This document shows, one piece after another, positions 34,738-44,209 of a stretch of DNA of 64,000 nucleotides (position 1 is the stretch's first letter; each line of letters starts with the position of its first letter). Source of the stretch: Anditalea andensis. GTDB taxonomy: Bacteria > Bacteroidota > Bacteroidia > Cytophagales > Cyclobacteriaceae. Below the pieces are notes generated by a model. The model made no database searches, was not told where the DNA came from, and saw only the letters and a list, made by a program, of their open reading frames with translations. Where the stretch lies: positions 248,001 through 312,000 of the forward strand of contig NZ_JMIH01000024.1 in assembly GCF_000714815.1 (NCBI RefSeq). The letters run 5' to 3'. The translations under genes were made by a program, and so were the position numbers.

Positions 34738-35955
34738 TTGAACCTTTCCTATTTCATAGCCAAAAGAATTAGCTTTCAAAGAACCGGTGGTTTTACCGGG
34801 ACGATCCATAAAGTAGCAGTGGCGAGTATTTCCATAGGTTTGGCCATACTGATTATTTCTTTTCTGATCCTTGGAGGTTTTCAGAACGTAATTGCCGATA
34901 AAGTTTTTTCCTTTACAGGTCATTTTCAGGTGCAGCGATTTTCGGCTGGAAACATGTTAGAAGAATCCCCAGCTTCCAAAAACAGTCAGTTTTATACCAA
35001 TTTCCAAGATTATGACTTTATCAGCCATGTCCAGGAATATGCTAACAAGCCTGGCCTGTTAAAAGGAGACGAGGAAGTGGAAGGGGTGATATTAAAAGGA
35101 GTAGGGCCAAGTTTTGATACACTAGCATTCGCCGCTTCTATGAAATCGGGTAGGTTTATATCCTTTTCTGAAGAAGGAGCTTCTAATGAAATCCTTCTCA
35201 GCAGCACCATAGCCAATAAACTGCTGCTCGACATAGGCGATAGGGTAACCATGTATTTTGTCCAAGAGCCGCCCAGGTTTAGGAGGTTTGACATTGTGGG
35301 CATCTATGAGACTTTTTTGGAAGACTTTGATGAGAGGATTATAGTTGGAGATATTCAGACTATCCGAAATTTAAATGGATGGGGAAGTGATAAAGTCGGT
35401 GGTTTTGAGGTTTTTTTGACGAATCCCGATAAAATAGATGAATATGAAGAGGAGCTTTATGATCTGGTAGATTATGACCTCAATGTCATCAAGGTAACTG
35501 ACCGTTATATACAGATATTTGATTGGCTGCTGTTGCTCAATAATAATGTCTATGTGTTTTTGGTCCTAATACTGTTTGTAGCGGCATTTAATATGGTGGC
35601 TATCCTGTTCATCCTTATTATGGAAAGAACCCAGATGATAGGCATATTAAAAGGGTTGGGCGCTAAGAATGCCTTGATCCGTCGTATTTTTGTCTGGAAT
35701 GGGATACGGATTATAGGAAGGGGAATGTTGTTTGGTAATATTCTCGGACTGGGTTTCGGTTTTATTCAAGAACGTTTCAGGCTCATTGCATTGGATCCGG
35801 AAAACTATTACATGGACATAGTTCCCATTCATTGGGATTGGATTGCTATCATCAGCATTAACTTATTGATCTTGGTTGTCACCATCACGGTGCTATTCTT
35901 ACCGGCCATGGTGATCAGTAATGTAAAGCCCATCAAAGCCATTAAGTTTGATTAG
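34738..35955 (+). CDS. LolC/LolE-family lipoprotein-releasing ABC permease
   Basis: Inner-membrane permease of the lipoprotein release system, 405 residues with four TM segments (about 23-45, 270-295, 320-340, 370-395) and a periplasmic MacB-like domain between TM1 and TM2. Typical text: NLSYFIAKRISFQ, IGLAILIISFLILGGFQNVI, MERTQMIGILKGLGAKNALIRRIF and the end VKPIKAIKFD. The start is TTG at 34738; the first in-frame ATG is far inside the periplasmic domain. No ATPase gene is adjacent, as usual in Bacteroidota. Its last 14 bases overlap the convergent glycosyltransferase gene. Confidence 0.9.
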   Translation: MNLSYFIAKRISFQRTGGFTGTIHKVAVASISIGLAILIISFLILGGFQNVIADKVFSFTGHFQVQRFSAGNMLEESPASKNSQFYTNFQDYDFISHVQEYANKPGLLKGDEEVEGVILKGVGPSFDTLAFAASMKSGRFISFSEEGASNEILLSSTIANKLLLDIGDRVTMYFVQEPPRFRRFDIVGIYETFLEDFDERIIVGDIQTIRNLNGWGSDKVGGFEVFLTNPDKIDEYEEELYDLVDYDLNVIKVTDRYIQIFDWLLLLNNNVYVFLVLILFVAAFNMVAILFILIMERTQMIGILKGLGAKNALIRRIFVWNGIRIIGRGMLFGNILGLGFGFIQERFRLIALDPENYYMDIVPIHWDWIAIISINLLILVVTITVLFLPAMVISNVKPIKAIKFD

Positions 35956-36682
35956 TGGGGTATTTTCTAAAGAGGCTGATGGCTTTCATGTATATGACCC
36001 CAAAAACTGCCTCTTTGAATATGTTTTTGGACATCTTGGAGCTTCCTTTAGTGCGGTCAGTGAAGATAATGGGAATTTCGATGATTTTAAAGCCCAGTTT
36101 CCAAGCGGTAAATTTCATTTCTATTTGAAATGCATAGCCTATAAATTTGATTTTATCCAATTCTAAAGTTTCCAATACCCTTCTGTTATAGCATTTAAAT
36201 CCGGCAGTGGTATCTTTGACAGGAAGCCCTGTGATAAACTGTACGTATTTACTTGCAAAAAATGACATCAGGACTCTTCCCATGGGCCAATTTACCACAT
36301 TGACACCTTTAATGTACCGGGAACCTATAGCCATATCATATCCCTCTTTTAGGCAGGCATTATATAATTTTATCAAATCCTTTGGATCATGTGAAAAATC
36401 GGCATCCATTTCAAAAATATAATTATAGCCAGCATCCAAAGCAAATTTAAACCCGGCTATGTAGGCAGTACCCAATCCAAGTTTTTTTTCCCGGTTAATC
36501 AAAAAAAGCCGATCAGGATAGAGCAGTTGAAGCTTTTCTACCTCCATAGCGGTGCCATCAGGACTTCCGTCATCTATGATCAGAAGGTGAAATTCACCTG
36601 TTAATGCCATGACCTCGGAAACCAAATCCTGGATGTTTTCTATCTCATTATATGTAGGTACTATTACTAATTTGTCCTTCAC
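35942..36682 (-). CDS. GT2 polyprenyl-phosphate mannosyl/glycosyltransferase
   Basis: 246-residue soluble glycosyltransferase of the dolichyl-phosphate mannose synthase type. Motifs are VIVPTYNEIENI, IIDDGSPDGTA, the acidic EMDADFSHDP site, GSRYIKG, and DTTAGFKCYNRR. No C-terminal membrane helices are seen, so it is the short form that charges a polyprenyl phosphate for later glycosylation. It lies alone, its 3' end overlapping the LolC/E gene by 14 bases. The sugar cannot be determined. Confidence 0.9.
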   Translation of the reverse strand: MKDKLVIVPTYNEIENIQDLVSEVMALTGEFHLLIIDDGSPDGTAMEVEKLQLLYPDRLFLINREKKLGLGTAYIAGFKFALDAGYNYIFEMDADFSHDPKDLIKLYNACLKEGYDMAIGSRYIKGVNVVNWPMGRVLMSFFASKYVQFITGLPVKDTTAGFKCYNRRVLETLELDKIKFIGYAFQIEMKFTAWKLGFKIIEIPIIFTDRTKGSSKMSKNIFKEAVFGVIYMKAISLFRKYPTNQT

Positions 36683-36777
36683 AGTCTTTATTAAAAGATC
36701 AAAAATAGAACTTAATGATTATTTTATGTCTTTTAATTTAAAAAAATCCCCAAATTTATAATATAAAACTCTCTCGA

Positions 36778-37656
36778 ATGCTTCAGAAACTTGCCATTGT
36801 CACCTGTGAGTCCATGGGTGATTATAATAATAATGCAGAAAGTGAAGATCAGATACTTGCTGCACTTTTAACCCAATACCAATTATCTTTCAAATTTGAA
36901 ATCTGGTCTGATAAAAGTGTAAATTGGCTACAGTACACCCATATAATAATAAAATCACCCTGGGACTATTTTGATAGGTATAAGGAATTTACCACTTGGT
37001 GCAGCGATATCATCCTTACCGGGATACCCGTATATAATGACATAAGTACTGTTATTTGGAATGCTGATAAAAAATACCTGTTTGATATTGAGTCCAAAGG
37101 CCATCGGGTGATTCCTACTCAATACCTTTCAAAATCCCAAAATGTATCCTTAAATGATGCATTTGAAAAATTTGATACAGATTCCCTTATCTTCAAACCT
37201 TCCGTAAGCGGTGGGGCTAAGAACACGCTACACATAATAAAATCAAATTGGGAGAGATATGAAGACCAAATAAAAGAACTTGTCCAAGAGGAGGATTTTC
37301 TTCTTCAGCCATTTATCAAAGAGGTAGTGGAAGAAGGGGAATACAGCTTTATATTTTTTGGAGGGAAATTTTCCCATGCCGTATTGAAACAACCTAGGGC
37401 AGGGGATTTCCGTGTTCAGCATTTTTTTGGGGGCAGGATCACTTCTATTAAGCCTGAGCCCGGAATATTGGCAGATGCCCAACGAATTATAAATGATTTT
37501 GCCGCTGGCTGTTTATATGCCCGTGTGGATGGTGTATTGATTGAAGGAGTATTTTACCTTATGGAGCTGGAACTTATAGAACCTTATCTATTTTTGTTTA
37601 CCCATCCGAAGGCTAAACATAATTATATGACTGCTATATTGGAAAAACTGGCTTAG
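36778..37656 (+). CDS. Orphan ATP-grasp enzyme (RimK/glutathione synthetase-like)
   Basis: 292 residues. After a Rossmann-like N-terminal part (ESEDQILAALLTQYQ; HIIIKSPWDYFDRY), the ATP-grasp core shows SLIFKPSVSGGAKNT, LLQPFIKEVVEEGEYSFIFF, HAVLKQPRAGDFRVQHFFGG, YARVDGVLIEGVFYLMELEL and IEPYLFL. The metal-binding Glu-Leu-Ile-Glu-Pro end is the form seen in small ATP-grasp ligases such as DcsG-like proteins. It should join a carboxylate to an amine or thiol, but no pathway gene stands beside it. It overlaps the convergent TPR gene by 4 bases. Confidence 0.8.
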   Translation: MLQKLAIVTCESMGDYNNNAESEDQILAALLTQYQLSFKFEIWSDKSVNWLQYTHIIIKSPWDYFDRYKEFTTWCSDIILTGIPVYNDISTVIWNADKKYLFDIESKGHRVIPTQYLSKSQNVSLNDAFEKFDTDSLIFKPSVSGGAKNTLHIIKSNWERYEDQIKELVQEEDFLLQPFIKEVVEEGEYSFIFFGGKFSHAVLKQPRAGDFRVQHFFGGRITSIKPEPGILADAQRIINDFAAGCLYARVDGVLIEGVFYLMELELIEPYLFLFTHPKAKHNYMTAILEKLA

Positions 37657-38441
37657 TTGCAGAACTGTGCTAATTTTTCTTTACCATACTTGCTGCCATG
37701 TTGTGCTGCAAGCCTGAGGTCATGGCAGGATTTTCCTGGGTCGGTTTTTAAGAGACATGCGGCCCTTCTTGCCATGGCTTCATAGTGTGTGGGATTTTTT
37801 TTCAATACAGAATCAAAATCCTCAATAGCCCAATCAGTATATCCAATAATCATAAAAGCAAATCCACGGTTGTACAAGCCTTCTATTTTATCGGGACTTA
37901 AAGTGACATACATATTAAAAGATCCCGCTGTACCCAGAGGATCGCCTAATTTTGCCCTGGCTATGCCCTGGTAATAATAAGTCATTGGTTCATCCGGCTT
38001 CAGCTCTCTGGCAAGTTGGAAAAATTCATCGGCTGACTGATAATTTTCATTCATGACCATGGCCCTACCCAAGTAAAAAAGGATATCAAAGTCTTTATAA
38101 TCATGCAGTGACGCTAGGAGTAAATGCTTTTCAGCTGTTTGATAATCTTTTAATTTAAAAGCTACCATTCCTATACCGGCATGGGCCTGGGCATAGGTAG
38201 GTTTGTATTTGATGATTGTTTTATAATCTTGTAAAGCTTTGTCGTACTCCTCCATTTCCTCATACGATCTGGCGCGGAGGTGGAGCGATTTTACATCGGT
38301 TACATTTATAAACAGGACCTTATTGAAGGTAGAGATGGCTTTTTCAAAATCACCGTTTTTATAATATACTTCTCCATTTTCAAAAGAAGTCGAGCAGGAC
38401 AAGGATAGCATTACCGCTAAGCAAATGAATAAATGTCTCAT
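37653..38441 (-). CDS. TPR-repeat lipoprotein
   Basis: 262 residues with a lipobox (LSLSCSTSF), so the protein is lipid-anchored. Six or so tetratricopeptide repeats fill the rest, for example NGEVYYKNGDFEKAISTFNK, AHAGIGMVAFKLKDYQTAEK and EGLYNRGFAFMIIGYTDWAI; the end is a Sel1/TPR-like helix with CHDLRLAAQHG. It is a scaffold protein of unknown partner. The 3' end overlaps the ATP-grasp gene tail to tail by 4 bases. Confidence 0.85.
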   Translation of the reverse strand: MRHLFICLAVMLSLSCSTSFENGEVYYKNGDFEKAISTFNKVLFINVTDVKSLHLRARSYEEMEEYDKALQDYKTIIKYKPTYAQAHAGIGMVAFKLKDYQTAEKHLLLASLHDYKDFDILFYLGRAMVMNENYQSADEFFQLARELKPDEPMTYYYQGIARAKLGDPLGTAGSFNMYVTLSPDKIEGLYNRGFAFMIIGYTDWAIEDFDSVLKKNPTHYEAMARRAACLLKTDPGKSCHDLRLAAQHGSKYGKEKLAQFCN

Positions 38442-38589
38442 AGTCTATAGGTTGTCTATAAAACTAATGAATAAGTTTTTAAATTAAAAGTTTAAACCTG
38501 ATTTTATTAAAAAAATTATGGTCAGGTGTAATGAGTTCATTAACGTTAATTTCTTTTGAATAAAGGAGAAACTTTGAACTTCTATTTGA

Positions 38590-38781
38590 AAATCTGGATA
38601 TCACTATGTTTATGCCATAGGAGAAGTAGATCAGTTAATCAGTTCCCAAAAGGAAATCACTGTCTTTCCATGATTCGGTCATTTTTTCAGAAAAGACCCA
38701 GTAACAATCATGCAGGCTTATGATATAAATGATGGGCCTAAATACACCATTACCAATTGGGTGAAAGATTTGCAGTTTTAA
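38590..38781 (+). pseudogene. Possible gene remnant in a 380-base gap
   Basis: The gap 38442-38823 has no intact gene. One plus frame from 38590 to the TAA at 38779-38781 is open but for a single TGA at 38671-38673 and reads protein-like: SSQKEITVFP, stop, FGHFFRKDPVTIMQAYDIND. The text around the stop resembles the C-terminal His region of alpha/beta hydrolases of the acetylxylan-esterase type (a conserved FGH). Only about 63 codons remain and no start is seen. Chance is not excluded. Confidence 0.25.
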
Positions 38782-38823
38782 CTTTATAAAATTGTCATCT
38801 ACTAAAATTAATATTTATACTAC

Positions 38824-39897
38824 TTAATAGACATAGGGAGACCGTATGGAAAAAATGAATATAACTATAGCCATCAGCGAAACAAAAATTACAGGAAATC
38901 CGAAGATGATTAATAAAAACAGGGTAAAAAATTTTATGGTTACATTTCTGGATAAATGTGATGCTTCTTTTGTGAAGTTAATGAGGGCTATAATCCCAAG
39001 ATTTAATGAAAGACTAAGGAGGAGTATGGACAATAACTGCTGTATATTAGAGAGGTAAGGATATTGAAAGATTACATACATTATTTCAGGAGCAATGATC
39101 AGGAGTGTACTTACCAAGTGGACCCCAGCTTTGATAAAGATGGGGCGGGGAAGGTTTAGAAATATTTTTAATGGAGACCTTTCAAACTCCTTTTTTTCCA
39201 GCCATATGGGCAAATTGATAAAGGCCGCACAAAGTACACTGAAATGTATCCACCGTGCATCGTAGGCACCGGTGGAATAAGAATAATAAAACATTTTCAG
39301 TAAAATGAGCACCATAAGTTTACAAGCTAACAGGAGCCATAGCCTGTTTTCTTTTAAATGCATGATTAGCCAATACACGCTACTGATGGAGTAGCTTTTC
39401 CGCGTGAATTTCTTCAATAGGTTACTTCCATGATCCGGAAGCGGCCTAGCTAAAGCATAATATAGAAAAATCCTGTGGGCGGAAGCCATTCCGGATAAAG
39501 TAACCCATAGCAGGACAGGCTGAAACCAATATCCAATCTTCACAGATAGGAATGATAAAAATATAACATATATTATTAATAGCAGGTGATTATATACCCA
39601 TATCACCAGCTGATAACTGGAAAAATCGGATGATTTAAATAGTGCCATCTGATGAAAAACTTGATATGCGCCATGCTTGATAAGATGTATATGGAACCTG
39701 AATTGTACCCAGCCATATATTAAAAACATAAAAAGCAATGTCAAAAAGGCTAGCGGATGCTCCAAGATTCTTGTTCCAATGATGATGTGTTGGCGCACTT
39801 CCATCAGCAGCCCAAAAGCAATAAAGATCAGGATAAAAAATCCTAAAAATGCTTTATAGTAAGGTGCTACAAATGCCCTAATCAATAGGTTTCTCAT
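38824..39897 (-). CDS. Multi-spanning membrane protein, probable ABC transporter permease
   Basis: 357 residues with about nine hydrophobic segments and basic loops, no soluble domain. No permease family is recognised by motif. The gene starts inside the stop of the ABC ATPase gene (4-base overlap, ATGA), so the two make one transporter. Size and the ATPase-first order fit ABC-2-like exporters of Bacteroidota with very divergent membrane subunits. Substrate unknown. Confidence 0.7.
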   Translation of the reverse strand: MRNLLIRAFVAPYYKAFLGFFILIFIAFGLLMEVRQHIIIGTRILEHPLAFLTLLFMFLIYGWVQFRFHIHLIKHGAYQVFHQMALFKSSDFSSYQLVIWVYNHLLLIIYVIFLSFLSVKIGYWFQPVLLWVTLSGMASAHRIFLYYALARPLPDHGSNLLKKFTRKSYSISSVYWLIMHLKENRLWLLLACKLMVLILLKMFYYSYSTGAYDARWIHFSVLCAAFINLPIWLEKKEFERSPLKIFLNLPRPIFIKAGVHLVSTLLIIAPEIMYVIFQYPYLSNIQQLLSILLLSLSLNLGIIALINFTKEASHLSRNVTIKFFTLFLLIIFGFPVIFVSLMAIVIFIFSIRSPYVY

Positions 39898-40523
39898 TGG
39901 TGTGATATCATCGTCCCATGTAAAAGCCGATGCACTGATTTAAAGGACAATAAATCGACAAATGCTTTTTGATGAGTGGAAAGTAAAAAGCTGACCCCAT
40001 CTGCAGATTTCTGTTCGATTAGCCTTATGAGAAAATCTTGAGATCCAGTGTCTATTGTAGTAAATGGTTCATCCAAAATAATCAGTTTCGGTTCGCCCAA
40101 AAATGCCAGTAAAAGAGAGGTCTTTTTAAGCATTCCTGAAGAATATGTTGATATAGGATTAGCCGAGAAAGAGGAGACCTGAAAGGTTTCTTTTAGCACT
40201 TTAATTTGATTTTCAGTAGCTTTTTTAGCTTTAGAAACAAATATAATCAAATCGTCAAGACTCAGGAAACCTGGAAAAAGAGGTTCAGCTTCGGAAAAAT
40301 TTACCTGTTGCCGATAGGGTAGAGGATGTTTTTTAAGATCTATATGATCTAAGATTATGTTTCCGCTATATGTTTGAATTCCTGCGATCGCCTTAAACAG
40401 CGTTGATTTTCCCGCACCATTTTCTCCCTGGATCAAATGTATTCCTTTTTCCAATTTCAGAAATTCGATTTCTAAATGAAATCCGGTCGGATATTTTTTT
40501 AGGAAATGGTGGATTTCAAGCAT
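39894..40523 (-). CDS. ABC transporter ATP-binding protein
   Basis: 209-residue ATPase. Walker A is QGENGAGKSTLFKAIAG, the signature is YSSGMLKKTSLLLAFLG (SSGM instead of LSGGQ), Walker B is KLIILDEPFTTID and the switch His is in LSTHQKAF. The short length and the SGM signature are common in ABC-2-type systems. It is coupled to the membrane protein gene downstream. A terminator-like hairpin separates it from hisB, so it is not part of the his operon. Confidence 0.9.
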   Translation of the reverse strand: MLEIHHFLKKYPTGFHLEIEFLKLEKGIHLIQGENGAGKSTLFKAIAGIQTYSGNIILDHIDLKKHPLPYRQQVNFSEAEPLFPGFLSLDDLIIFVSKAKKATENQIKVLKETFQVSSFSANPISTYSSGMLKKTSLLLAFLGEPKLIILDEPFTTIDTGSQDFLIRLIEQKSADGVSFLLSTHQKAFVDLLSFKSVHRLLHGTMISHQ

Positions 40524-40675
40524 TTCGTAAAAATAATAGATACTTTCAGTTTAGCTACCTGAAATTTTATTTTTCATATATTTTAACAGGTTTCTTTATA
40601 GTAGATGAAACTTATGATCCACATATGAATAATTGACCATAAATTTTTTGTTTATCCGAACGAATGTTTAAGAAG

Positions 40676-40716
40676 TTCACATCTCATAGTCCTAAAACAG
40701 GGCTATGAGATGTGAA
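40676..40716. terminator. Terminator after hisB
   Basis: A 14-bp perfect stem (TTCACATCTCATAG / CTATGAGATGTGAA), extended by a wobble pair and two GC pairs, with a small loop. It follows the hisB stop on the minus strand by 17 bases and shows that the operon ends there. Confidence 0.75.
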
Positions 40717-40732
40717 TGATGGATCATTTATT

Positions 40733-41827
40733 TTATAAAACTCCTTTCGTACTGGGTAACTGATTGATCGCTGCATAATCTCTGGCGACCGCCATTTTAA
40801 TGGCCCGTGCCAGTCCTTTAAAGATGGCTTCAATCTTATGGTGCTCATTATTGCCCTCTGCTTTGATATTCAGGTTACATTTAGCTGTATCGCTAAATGA
40901 TTTGAAGAAGTGATAAAACATCTCGGTAGGCATATCGCCGATTTTTTCCCTTTTAAAATCCGCCTCCCACATGATCCATGGCCTTCCGCCAAAATCAATG
41001 GCCACCTGGGCCAGCACATCATCCATCGGTAGGAGAAAACCATATCTATAAATACCTTTTTTGTCCCCGACTGCCTTATGATAGGCTTCGCCCAAAGCAA
41101 GCGCGGTATCTTCTATGGTATGGTGCTCATCGATATGTAGATCTCCATTGACATGTATATCCAGGTCTGTTCCGCCATGCTTGCCCAACTGTTCCAGCAT
41201 ATGGTCAAAAAACGGGATGCCAGTATTGATATGGCATTTACCAGTTCCGTCTAGGTTTACACTTATCTTTATCTTAGTTTCCAGTGTGTTCCTTTCTATG
41301 GTCGCCGAGCGGGCTGGAAATCTCAGATAACTGTAGATTTCGTCCCATGATCTGGTACTCAGGTGAGCTCCTTCATTTTGATCTCCTATAAAAATAGCTT
41401 TAGTGCCTAAATTTTTGGCAAGCTGAATGTCGGTCACCCTGTCTCCGATGACGTAAGAATTCTCCAGATCATAATCTCCTTCCAAATACCGGCCCATCAT
41501 CCCAATACCAGGCTTGCGTGTAGGTAGGTTTTCATGTTCAAAAGACCTGTCTATAAGTATCTCAGAAAAAATGATTCCTTCGGAATCCAGTATCTGAAGC
41601 ATCTTATTGTGGGCAGGCCAAAAAGTATCCTCGGGAAAGGAAACTGTGCCCAACCCATCCTGATTGGTCACCATCACCAGTTCATAGTCTGTTTCTTCCG
41701 CTATTTTTCGAAGGTTAGATATGGCTTTTGGATAAAAGTCCAAAAGCTCCAGACTATCTACCTGGAAGGTAATGGGCGGTTCGGTAATGATAGTGCCGTC
41801 CCTATCTATAAACAATACTTTTTTCAT
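40733..41827 (-). CDS. hisB: Bifunctional histidinol-phosphatase / imidazoleglycerol-phosphate dehydratase
   Basis: Catalyses steps 6 and 8 of histidine synthesis. 364 residues: an N-terminal HAD phosphatase ([32 protein letters not shown]) and a C-terminal dehydratase (about 170-364) with [38 protein letters not shown] and [20 protein letters not shown], which supply the manganese His ligands. The fusion is the enterobacterial-type HisB also found in Bacteroidota. Last gene of the operon, 12 bases after hisC. Confidence 0.97.
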   Translation of the reverse strand: MKKVLFIDRDGTIITEPPITFQVDSLELLDFYPKAISNLRKIAEETDYELVMVTNQDGLGTVSFPEDTFWPAHNKMLQILDSEGIIFSEILIDRSFEHENLPTRKPGIGMMGRYLEGDYDLENSYVIGDRVTDIQLAKNLGTKAIFIGDQNEGAHLSTRSWDEIYSYLRFPARSATIERNTLETKIKISVNLDGTGKCHINTGIPFFDHMLEQLGKHGGTDLDIHVNGDLHIDEHHTIEDTALALGEAYHKAVGDKKGIYRYGFLLPMDDVLAQVAIDFGGRPWIMWEADFKREKIGDMPTEMFYHFFKSFSDTAKCNLNIKAEGNNEHHKIEAIFKGLARAIKMAVARDYAAINQLPSTKGVL

Positions 41828-41839
41828 TTTAGATTATAA

Positions 41840-42907
41840 TTATGGTCGCTCATTAAGGTTTGAATATTTGGAAAGGGATGTCAATAATGTAGTGTTTTCC
41901 TCCCGGGTACCCACCGTGATCCTGAGACATTGTTCGCATAGGACGACTTTCGAGCGGTCTCTTATGATGATTTGGTCTTCTATCAGGAATCCATAAATTT
42001 TTTTGGCATCTGTAACTTTCATTAATAGGAAATTGGCATCTGATGGGTAGATGTGAAGGACGATGGGTAGCTGAGCAAGCTGTTCTTCCAGAAATATTTT
42101 TTCCTTAAGTATCCTGCTGACCATTTCATCTTTCTTATCTGCCTGTGCGAGGGCTTCCAAAACCTTGACTTGGGTAAGGCCGCTGATGTTATAGGGTGGT
42201 TTGATGCGATTGATGATCCTGATGATTTCTTTAGAAGCGAAGGCCATTCCTATACGCAGTGAAGCCAGTCCCCAAGCTTTAGAAAATGTCTGTATGATCA
42301 TAAGGTTTTTTAATTTGTCCAACTTTCCTATATAGCTGGCTTCAGTGGTGAAATCAATATAAGCTTCATCCAGTACCACCAGTCCATTGAAATGATGTAT
42401 AATATAATCTATATCATCTTTTTTAAGACTGTTCCCGCTTGGATTATTGGGAGAGCAGATGAAGATGATTTTGGTATGATCATCTATGGCTTCCACTATT
42501 TCCTTTGGCCTAAGGTGGAAGTCTGCCGTAAGGTTTACTTTTTTTACCATTACATCATTGATACCTGCGCTGACTTCATACATGCCATAGGTAGGAGGTA
42601 AGATGATGACATTGTCCTTCCCCGGAATGCAAAAAGCCCTGAATAATAAATCGATCGCTTCATCGCTTCCATTGCCCAGAAAGATCTGATCAGATGGAAT
42701 GTTCTTGATTAGGGATAATTTTTGCTTGATTTCTAACTGATAGGGGTCAGGATACCTGTTAAAAGCATCTTCTGTTAAAGATCCATAAGGGTTTTCATTG
42801 GCATCTAAAAAAACACCTTCCTTTCCTGAATATTCATCTCTGGCAGAGGAGTAGGGCTGTAGGTAGGCGATATGTGGGCGTAGAATTTTGTCTAAGGAGA
42901 AACTCAT
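41840..42907 (-). CDS. hisC: Histidinol-phosphate aminotransferase
   Basis: PLP enzyme for step 7 of histidine synthesis. 355 residues of aminotransferase class I/II fold: FLDANENPYGS near the N-terminus, FLGNGSDEAIDLLFRAF, FICSPNNPSGNSL, VVLDEAYIDFT and the Schiff-base Lys in TFSKAWGLASLRIG. Overlaps hisD by 4 bases and precedes hisB by 12, so the three are co-translated. Confidence 0.97.
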   Translation of the reverse strand: MSFSLDKILRPHIAYLQPYSSARDEYSGKEGVFLDANENPYGSLTEDAFNRYPDPYQLEIKQKLSLIKNIPSDQIFLGNGSDEAIDLLFRAFCIPGKDNVIILPPTYGMYEVSAGINDVMVKKVNLTADFHLRPKEIVEAIDDHTKIIFICSPNNPSGNSLKKDDIDYIIHHFNGLVVLDEAYIDFTTEASYIGKLDKLKNLMIIQTFSKAWGLASLRIGMAFASKEIIRIINRIKPPYNISGLTQVKVLEALAQADKKDEMVSRILKEKIFLEEQLAQLPIVLHIYPSDANFLLMKVTDAKKIYGFLIEDQIIIRDRSKVVLCEQCLRITVGTREENTTLLTSLSKYSNLNERP

Positions 42908-44199
42908 AATCCATTTTCTTTTAAATACTCCAGTCTAATGGTAACGGCATTTCTATGGGCATCCAATAATTCATTGGCAGCCATAGTCTCCACAGTGGGG
43001 CCGAGGTTTTTGATACCTGCAGCTGTTATTTTTTGATACGTTATCTTTTTCACAAAACTGTCCAGTGATACACCGCTATAATTTTTAGCATAACCATATG
43101 TCGGTAAGGTGTGGTTGGTTCCTGATGCATAATCCCCGGCAGACTCTGGGGTAAAGTTGCCCAAGAATACAGAACCTGCATTGATGATTCTTTTAGCTAC
43201 CTCGTCTTCATTATGCACCACTATGATCAAGTGTTCAGGGGCATACTCGTTGATCAGGTCTATGGCTTTGTCCTGATTGGGCATCACTATTGAGACGCTG
43301 TTTTCCAGGGCTTTGGCAGCGATAAGTTTTCGTGGAAGTTTTTCCAACTGTTTTTCTATTTCTCTGGATATTTTAGTGCTCAGTTTTTCACTATCCACTA
43401 CCAGTATTACCTGGCTGTCTATGCCATGCTCTGCCTGGGACAGAAGATCTGATGCGACAAAAGAAGGAATACTACTATCATCTGCATAGACCAAGACTTC
43501 AGATGGCCCTGCTGGCATATCTATAGCGGTGCCCTTTTTAGTGGCCAGTTGTTTGGCAGCAGTGACATACTGATTTCCGGGACCGAATATTTTATCCACT
43601 TTGGGTACCGACTCTGTACCATAGGTCATGGCCGCTATAGCCTGAGCGCCCCCGGCTTTTATGATTTTATCTATGCCTATCAAATCCGCTGTATACAAAA
43701 TAGCAGGGTGTATGCTGCCTTCTTTGTTTGGAGGGCTGCAAAGCACCACTTGTTCACAGCCCGCTATATTAGCAGGTATGCCTAACATCAGTACAGTAGA
43801 GAAGAGCGGAGCAGTACCGCCAGGTATATATAGCCCTACTTTTTGGATAGGTACACTGCGACGCATACAGGTGACACCTTCCATCACTTCCATTTCTAAG
43901 TCAGGTGTAGACTGTGCCTCGTGAAATTTCTCAATGTTTTCTTTTGCCTTAAGGATGGCCTCTTTCAGTTCTGGTGCTACCTGTGCTGAGGCATTCTTGA
44001 TTTCGGTCCGGCTTACCAATAGATCTTTGATTTCAACATGGTCGTATTCTAGGGCAAATTTTATAAGCGCTTTATCACCTTGACGCTTGACTTTTCGCAT
44101 GATAGGTTTTACCAGCTTTTCTATTTCCTTTATTTCCAGGGCTGGCCTGGCTAGTTGGCTCTTCCATTCACTTTTGGAAGGGTTGTTTAAAACTTTCAT
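42904..44199 (-). CDS. hisD: Histidinol dehydrogenase
   Basis: Zinc- and NAD-dependent enzyme that oxidises histidinol to histidine. 431 residues, the normal length. Signature stretches: VGLYIPGGTAPLFSTVLMLG, KIFGPGNQYVTAAKQ, IDMPAGPSEVLVYAD, DLLSQAEHGIDSQ with the zinc-binding Gln/His, EYAPEHLI and GTNHTLPTYGYAKNYSGV. Lies 10 bases after hisG. Confidence 0.98.
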   Translation of the reverse strand: MKVLNNPSKSEWKSQLARPALEIKEIEKLVKPIMRKVKRQGDKALIKFALEYDHVEIKDLLVSRTEIKNASAQVAPELKEAILKAKENIEKFHEAQSTPDLEMEVMEGVTCMRRSVPIQKVGLYIPGGTAPLFSTVLMLGIPANIAGCEQVVLCSPPNKEGSIHPAILYTADLIGIDKIIKAGGAQAIAAMTYGTESVPKVDKIFGPGNQYVTAAKQLATKKGTAIDMPAGPSEVLVYADDSSIPSFVASDLLSQAEHGIDSQVILVVDSEKLSTKISREIEKQLEKLPRKLIAAKALENSVSIVMPNQDKAIDLINEYAPEHLIIVVHNEDEVAKRIINAGSVFLGNFTPESAGDYASGTNHTLPTYGYAKNYSGVSLDSFVKKITYQKITAAGIKNLGPTVETMAANELLDAHRNAVTIRLEYLKENGL

Positions 44200-44209
44200 A
44201 AGAAAATGT

